Part shown: positions 5,942 through 9,915 of the stretch, in pieces
Position numbering within the stretch: position 1 is the first letter of the stretch
Layout: the number at the start of each line of letters is the position of its first letter
Origin: CAYZJD01 sp964483455
GTDB lineage: Bacteria; Acidobacteriota; Terriglobia; Bryobacterales; Bryobacteraceae
Direction: 5' to 3'
Length of the DNA stretch: 9,915 nt
Assembly (NCBI GenBank): GCA_964483455.1
Contig: CAZACK010000156.1
Location: 1-9,915 of the forward strand
Notes under the pieces: generated by a model
What the model was told of the DNA's origin: nothing
Databases searched by the model: none
The model's input: the letters and a program-made list of their open reading frames with translations, nothing else
Program-made: the position numbers and the translations under genes

Positions 5942-7705
5942 ATGCCCTACGACCCGACCCAACTACACGACTGGCAGATCTCGGAGGCCGCCGAACAGCG
6001 GATGCCCACCCCGGAGGAGTGGCGCGACCGGCTGGGGCTGGCCAAGGACGAAGTCATCCCCATGGGGCGCCTGGCAAAGCTCGATTTCCTGAAGATCATC
6101 GAGCGGCTGAAGGACCGCCCGGATGGGAAGTACATCGAAGTGACGGCCATCACGCCGACCCCGCTTGGGGAGGGCAAGAGCACCACCTCCTTGGGTTTGA
6201 TCGAAGGCCTCGGCAAGCGCGGCCAACACGTCGGAGGCTGCCTGCGGCAGCCCTCGGGCGGCCCCACCATGAACATCAAGGGGACGGCGGCGGGCGGCGG
6301 CAACGCGCTGCTCATCCCCATGACCGAGTTCTCCATGGGGCTGACGGGCGACATGAACGACATCATGAACGCGCACAACCTGGCGATGGTGGCGCTCACC
6401 GCCCGCATGCAGCACGAGCGCAACTACAACGACGAGCAGCTCGAGCGCCTCTCTAAGATGCGGCGGCTCGACGTGGATCCCACCCGCATCGAGATGGGCT
6501 GGGTGATCGACTTCTGCGCCCAGGCGCTGCGCAGCATCATCATCGGCATCGGCGGCCGTCAGGACGGCTACATGGTGCAGTCGAAGTTCGGCGTCGCCGC
6601 CAGCTCCGAGCTGATGGCGATCCTGGCCATCGTCACCGACCTCGCCGACCTGCGGAAGCGGCTGGCCGAGATCACCGTGGCCTACGACAAGCGCGGCAAG
6701 CCGATCACCACCGGCGATCTGGAGGTCGGCGGCGCGATGTGCGCCTGGATGCGCAATGCCATCAATCCGACCCTGTGCTCAACGGCGGAATACCAGCCGT
6801 GCATGGTGCACGCCGGACCGTTCGCCAACATCGCCGTCGGGCAGTCCTCCATTATCGGCGACCGTGCCGGGCTGAAACTCTTCGACTACCACGTCACCGA
6901 GAGCGGCTTCGCCGCCGACATCGGCTTCGAGAAGTTCTGGAACGTCAAGTGCCGCTACAGCGGGTTGCAGCCGCACGTCTCGGTGCTGACGGCCACCATC
7001 CGCGCCATGAAGATGCACGGCGGCGGGCCGAAGGTCACCCCCGGGGTGCCGCTCCCCGAGCAGTACACGAAGGAGAACCTGAAGCTGGTCGAAAAGGGTC
7101 TGCCCAACCTCATCCACCACATCGGCGTGATTCGGAAATCGGGCATCAATCCGGTGGTTTGCCTCAACCGCTTCGTCACGGACACGAAAGAAGAGCTGGA
7201 GATCGTCCGGCGCGCGGCGGAGGCGGCCGGCGCCCGATTTGCGGTTTCCGACCACTGGGCGCGCGGCGGAGAGGGCGCCCTCGAACTGGCCGACGCCGTC
7301 ATGGAGGCGGCGAACGACCCGGTCAACTTCCGCTTCCTCTACCCGCTCGAGATGAAGCTGCGCGACCGCGTCGAGCTCATCGCCAAGGAGATTTACGGCG
7401 CCGACGGTGTCGCCTGGACGCCGGAAGCCGAAGCGAAATCGAAGATGCTGGAATCCGATTCGCGCTATGATGGCTACGCCACGATGATGGTGAAGACGCA
7501 CCTCAGTCTCAGCCACGACCCCGATCTGAAAGGAGTGCCGAGAGGCTGGGTGCTGCCCATCCGCGACGTCCTGGTTTATTCCGGCGCGCGCTTTCTCTGC
7601 CCTTGTGCCGGGACCATCAGCCTGATGCCGGGTACATCGTCCAATCCCGGCTTCCGCCGAGTGGACGTCGACGTCAAGACCGGCAAAGTGTCAGGCCTCT
7701 TCTAA
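5942..7705 (+). CDS. fhs: Formate--tetrahydrofolate ligase
   Basis: This cytoplasmic enzyme (EC 6.3.4.3) joins formate to tetrahydrofolate using ATP and gives 10-formyl-THF, the second step of the Wood-Ljungdahl methyl branch. The 587-residue protein has the phosphate-binding motif TPTPLGEGKSTT at 71-82, then RQPSGGPTMNIKGTAAGGG, the insert QHERNYNDEQLERLSKM before DVDPTRIEMGW, VHAGPFANIAVGQSSII, DYHVTESGFAADIGFEKF, VKTHLSLSHDP and the terminal MPGTSSNP and KVSGLF. Clostridial enzymes are about 557 residues and read REPSLGPVFGIKG in the third motif; the longer form with RQPS and the insert is a recognisable separate bacterial clade that in these two points resembles the eukaryotic domain. I chose ATG 5942 because GGAG at 5930-5933 lies eight bases upstream and family resemblance begins at once (MPYDPTQLHDWQI). 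It heads an operon with the cyclic-nucleotide-fold, metF and acsE-like genes. Confidence 0.97.
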   Translation: MPYDPTQLHDWQISEAAEQRMPTPEEWRDRLGLAKDEVIPMGRLAKLDFLKIIERLKDRPDGKYIEVTAITPTPLGEGKSTTSLGLIEGLGKRGQHVGGCLRQPSGGPTMNIKGTAAGGGNALLIPMTEFSMGLTGDMNDIMNAHNLAMVALTARMQHERNYNDEQLERLSKMRRLDVDPTRIEMGWVIDFCAQALRSIIIGIGGRQDGYMVQSKFGVAASSELMAILAIVTDLADLRKRLAEITVAYDKRGKPITTGDLEVGGAMCAWMRNAINPTLCSTAEYQPCMVHAGPFANIAVGQSSIIGDRAGLKLFDYHVTESGFAADIGFEKFWNVKCRYSGLQPHVSVLTATIRAMKMHGGGPKVTPGVPLPEQYTKENLKLVEKGLPNLIHHIGVIRKSGINPVVCLNRFVTDTKEELEIVRRAAEAAGARFAVSDHWARGGEGALELADAVMEAANDPVNFRFLYPLEMKLRDRVELIAKEIYGADGVAWTPEAEAKSKMLESDSRYDGYATMMVKTHLSLSHDPDLKGVPRGWVLPIRDVLVYSGARFLCPCAGTISLMPGTSSNPGFRRVDVDVKTGKVSGLF

Positions 7706-7718
7706 GGAGGGGCGTGAA

Positions 7719-8174
7719 ATGACTCTAGAGAAGGCCTACCTGTTTCAAGGAATGAGCGAGCAGGCCCGGTCGGAAGCCTCGCGCATTGCGGCGGAGGAAC
7801 GTCACGAGACTGGAGAACTGCTGTTCGACACCGGCGATCCGGCCGAACACCTCTACATCCTGGTGGAAGGCAGGGTGCGGCTCAGCACCGGCGGCGCCGG
7901 ACACATCGCCCACATCGTGAGCGATCCCGGCGACGCGATCGGCTGGTCCAGCATGGCGGGCAACGAAAGCTACACCGCTTCGGCGGAGTGCCTCGGGCCG
8001 GTGAAGGTCCTCAAGTTCCAACGCGACCGGCTGGTAAAACTCCTGGAGAACGATCCGGTTTCCGGCATGAGTTTCTACCGGCGCCTGGCGGAACTCATCG
8101 GACGGCGCCTGGTCGCCAGCTACGGCGCTACCTTGTCGGTGCACGGCGAGCGGCATCCGAAGTATTGGGGATGA
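7719..8174 (+). CDS. Stand-alone cyclic-nucleotide-binding-fold protein
   Basis: The 151-residue product is a Crp/Fnr-type cNMP-binding fold without the DNA-binding helix-turn-helix that regulators carry. An N-terminal helical part (YLFQGMSEQARSEASRI) is followed by the beta-roll with GELLFDTGDPAEHLYILVEG (32-51) and DPGDAIGWSSMAGNESYTAS (69-88), then a long C-terminal helix (about 103-135). In cAMP-binding members the second loop contains GE...R-S/T-A; here it is GWSSMAGNESYTA, without the glutamate and arginine that hold the ligand, so classic cAMP binding is doubtful. A strong site, AAGGAGG at 7704-7710, lies eight bases before the ATG. The gene sits 13 bases after fhs, and its stop overlaps the metF start (ATGA), so it is made together with both enzymes. 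A role as a sensor or regulatory subunit for the C1 enzymes is inference. Confidence 0.85.
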   Translation: MTLEKAYLFQGMSEQARSEASRIAAEERHETGELLFDTGDPAEHLYILVEGRVRLSTGGAGHIAHIVSDPGDAIGWSSMAGNESYTASAECLGPVKVLKFQRDRLVKLLENDPVSGMSFYRRLAELIGRRLVASYGATLSVHGERHPKYWG

Positions 8175-9748
8175 GGATGGAGCGGCCGAACCATCTGAAA
8201 GAGGCGCTGGAGCAGAACCGCTTCGTCTATTCCGCCGAGTTGGTGCTCGGCCGCGACCACCAGGTCGGCGAGGCGGAGACATTCGTCAAAGAGGCCGCCA
8301 AGGAACCCAACGGCATCAAGATCATCAGCGTCACCGATCTGCCGGGCGGCAATCCGGCGATGCCGCCGGAGGGCTTCGTCCCGTTCATCACCGAGCATGG
8401 TCTGACGCCGATCGCGCACCTTACGGGTAAGGACGGAAACCGGTCGTTCCTGGAAGGCCGCCTGCACACGCTGGCCCGCCTCGGCGTCGAGAACATCCTC
8501 GCTCTCACCGGCGATGCGCAAAAGGAAGGGTTCAGCGGCCGCGGCAAGCCCGTCCACGATCTCGATTCGGTGCTGATCCTCTGGCTGGTCCAGGCGCTGC
8601 GCGGCGGCCTTGAGTACCGGCTCGGCCCTCGCACGGTCCAGACCACGCCGTTCGAATTCTACCCGGGCGCGGTGATCAACCCGTTCAAGGTCCGCGAGCC
8701 GGACCTGATGATGCAGTTGTTCAAGCTGGAACTGAAGATCTCCTCAGGGGCGCGCTTCATCATCAGCCAGCTCGGCTACAACCTCCGGAAGCTGTACGAG
8801 TTGAAGCAGTACCTGACCCGCGTTGGCCTGGACGCGACGCCGGTGCTCGCGAACGTCTACGTTCCGACGGCCACCATCGCTCGCATGATGCAGGCCGGCG
8901 AGGTTGCCGGCTGCGTGATCCCCGATGAGCTGATTGGGCGGTTGGAGAAGGAGAAGAAGCCGCAGCGGCTGGAGCGGGCGGCCCTCATGGTGGCGGCGGC
9001 CAAGGACCTCGGCTTCGCCGGCGCCCACATCGGCGGCTTCGGACTCGCCCATCGCGACTTCCTGACGATCGTCGAGCGCGCCGAGGCCATCGGCAAGGAC
9101 TGGCGGAGCCGTATCGACGAGCTGATCTTCACCTGGCCCGATGAGTTCTACCTGCTGCCGCCGGGCCGCGACGGCCTGAGCAACGGCGGCGGCGCCTACC
9201 AGATCACGCGCGTGGACCGGCATCCCTCGTGGAAGCAGCGGTTCTCGGAGTTCGTGCACCGCCACCTCGTCGCCGAGGACTCCTTCGGGGCAAGGTTCTT
9301 TGCTGCGAAAATCAAGCCCGGCGAACAGCCTTCCCGTAACTCGTGGAGGCACGGCCTTTGGTACAAGCTGCTCGAGCCGGCCACCCTGTGGCGGAAAGCC
9401 GCCCTGGGTTGCGTCGGTTGCGGCGACTGCATCCAGGACCACCTGAACTACGCCGGCTGCTCGATGCGCTGGTGCTACAAGGAACTCCGCAACGGCCCGT
9501 GCGGCGGCTCCCGCGTGGATGGAACCTGCGAGGCGCGGCCCGAGCTGCCGTGCATCTGGAACCTGGTGTACCTGAGCACACTCGCCGCCGGCGACGATCC
9601 GAGGAAGTACTCGCGCACGCTCATCCCTCCGCGCGACTGGTGCCTGGACCGCACCAACGCCTTGGCCAACCGCCTGATCGGCCTGGACAACGTTTGCAAG
9701 CGCGCCGAGGTAGGGCGCCCGGCCCAGCCGCCGGCGGCCGATTCCTGA
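8171..9748 (+). CDS. metF: Methylenetetrahydrofolate reductase with fused MetV-type C-terminal domain
   Basis: This 525-residue protein combines MetF and MetV. Residues about 15-330 are the MetF TIM-barrel flavoprotein fold that reduces 5,10-methylene-THF to 5-methyl-THF: VYSAELVLGRD, AHLTGKDGN (82-90), VENILALTGDA (106-116), SGARFIISQLGYN (192-204) and HIGGFGLAHRDF. Residues about 385-475 are the MTHFR C-terminal (MetV) domain, with the cysteine pattern CVGCGDC (414, 417, 420), C430, C435, NGPCGG (C444), C453 and C461, fit for a metal or iron-sulfur centre. In Moorella and other acetogens MetV is a separate protein partnered with MetF; here they are one chain, so the electron-transfer partner is built in. 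The E. coli MetF has about 296 residues. ATG 8171 overlaps the preceding stop as ATGA; ATG 8177 in the same frame is possible. It likely belongs to the methyl branch rather than to methionine synthesis, given its neighbours. Confidence 0.93.
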   Translation: MRMERPNHLKEALEQNRFVYSAELVLGRDHQVGEAETFVKEAAKEPNGIKIISVTDLPGGNPAMPPEGFVPFITEHGLTPIAHLTGKDGNRSFLEGRLHTLARLGVENILALTGDAQKEGFSGRGKPVHDLDSVLILWLVQALRGGLEYRLGPRTVQTTPFEFYPGAVINPFKVREPDLMMQLFKLELKISSGARFIISQLGYNLRKLYELKQYLTRVGLDATPVLANVYVPTATIARMMQAGEVAGCVIPDELIGRLEKEKKPQRLERAALMVAAAKDLGFAGAHIGGFGLAHRDFLTIVERAEAIGKDWRSRIDELIFTWPDEFYLLPPGRDGLSNGGGAYQITRVDRHPSWKQRFSEFVHRHLVAEDSFGARFFAAKIKPGEQPSRNSWRHGLWYKLLEPATLWRKAALGCVGCGDCIQDHLNYAGCSMRWCYKELRNGPCGGSRVDGTCEARPELPCIWNLVYLSTLAAGDDPRKYSRTLIPPRDWCLDRTNALANRLIGLDNVCKRAEVGRPAQPPAADS

Positions 9749-9761
9749 CAGAGACCGCATT

Positions 9762-9915
9762 ATGCTCATCATCGGAGAACTCATCAACTGCACCCGCAAG
9801 AAAATCCGTGCCGCCGTCGAAGCCAAGGACGCGGATTACATCAAGGAAATCGCTGCCAAACAGGCCAAGGCCGGCGCCGGCGTGCTGGACGTGAACGGCG
9901 GCGTAGCCGGGCGCG
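9762..9915 (+). CDS. acsE: Methyltetrahydrofolate:corrinoid/iron-sulfur protein methyltransferase, N-terminus (cut by window edge)
   Basis: Only the first 51 codons are in the window. They read MLIIGELINCTRKKI, DYIKEIAAKQAKAGAGVLDV and NGG, the typical opening of the pterin-binding TIM barrel of AcsE-type methyltransferases (MLIVGELIN.SRK..., then AGADYIDVNAG), which pass the methyl group of 5-methyl-THF to the cobalt of the corrinoid iron-sulfur protein. The aspartate-asparagine pair of LDVNGG is part of the pterin site in this fold. The related pterin domain of MetH and other corrinoid methyltransferases starts in a similar way, so the identification rests partly on context: 13 bases after metF, in an fhs-metF operon. 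No strong Shine-Dalgarno is visible before the ATG. Confidence 0.83.
   Translation, partial: MLIIGELINCTRKKIRAAVEAKDADYIKEIAAKQAKAGAGVLDVNGGVAGR

Noticed and set aside
6779..7516. Minus-strand open frame of 245 codons opposite fhs
   Set aside because: Shadow of a highly conserved gene; no motif of its own.
8744..9826. Minus-strand open frame of 360 codons opposite metF
   Set aside because: Long only because of GC-rich third positions; it runs across two genes and shows no domain.
1..9915. CRISPR array, tRNA, rRNA
   Set aside because: No regularly spaced direct repeats and no cloverleaf or ribosomal sequence seen on either strand.

Overview
The window is high-GC bacterial DNA in three blocks: a left block of transposase debris (about 190-2266), a middle block read on the minus strand that looks like a small lipid-related operon (4841 down to 2324), and a right block on the plus strand that is the start of a Wood-Ljungdahl (reductive acetyl-CoA) methyl-branch operon (5942 to the window edge). 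The organism is probably an anaerobe or a relative of one that carries tetrahydrofolate-dependent C1 metabolism. The formate-THF ligase is of the diverged 'RQPSGGP' type that I associate with Desulfobacterota-like and other uncultured anaerobic lineages. A ceramidase-like secreted hydrolase beside such genes would also fit Acidobacteriota, Planctomycetota or related phyla. The sequence alone does not settle the phylum.

Left block: an ISAzo13-family transposase (204-931) is broken by a frameshift near 730 and cut off after about 230 residues. Next is an IS630-family transposase (from 1001) whose tail is frameshifted and replaced, in one open frame, by the two helix-turn-helix units of an AraC-family regulator (1985-2266). 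The debris ends about 60 bases from an acyl-carrier-protein-like gene that itself lacks its last third, so rearrangement here probably damaged the end of the lipid operon.

Middle block (minus strand): a secreted neutral-ceramidase-like amidohydrolase (4841-3489), a lysophospholipid/LpxL-like acyltransferase (3459-2503) and the short acyl-carrier-protein-like gene (2506-2324), which overlaps its neighbour by a GTGA stop/start. Spacing and orientation suggest one transcript for handling acyl chains in the envelope; the exact lipid is not known. Divergent from it is a small charged helical protein of unknown function (5016-5330). A gene-poor stretch of about 610 bases follows, with three hairpins nearby and possible decayed coding remnants.

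Right block (plus strand): fhs (formate-THF ligase), a cyclic-nucleotide-binding-fold protein without a DNA-binding domain, a fused MetF-MetV methylene-THF reductase, and the first 51 codons of an AcsE-like methyl-THF:corrinoid protein methyltransferase. Gaps are 13 bases or overlaps, so this is clearly an operon. It carries formate from formyl-THF and, after cyclohydrolase and dehydrogenase steps encoded elsewhere, from methylene-THF to methyl-THF and on to the corrinoid protein, or the same reactions in reverse.
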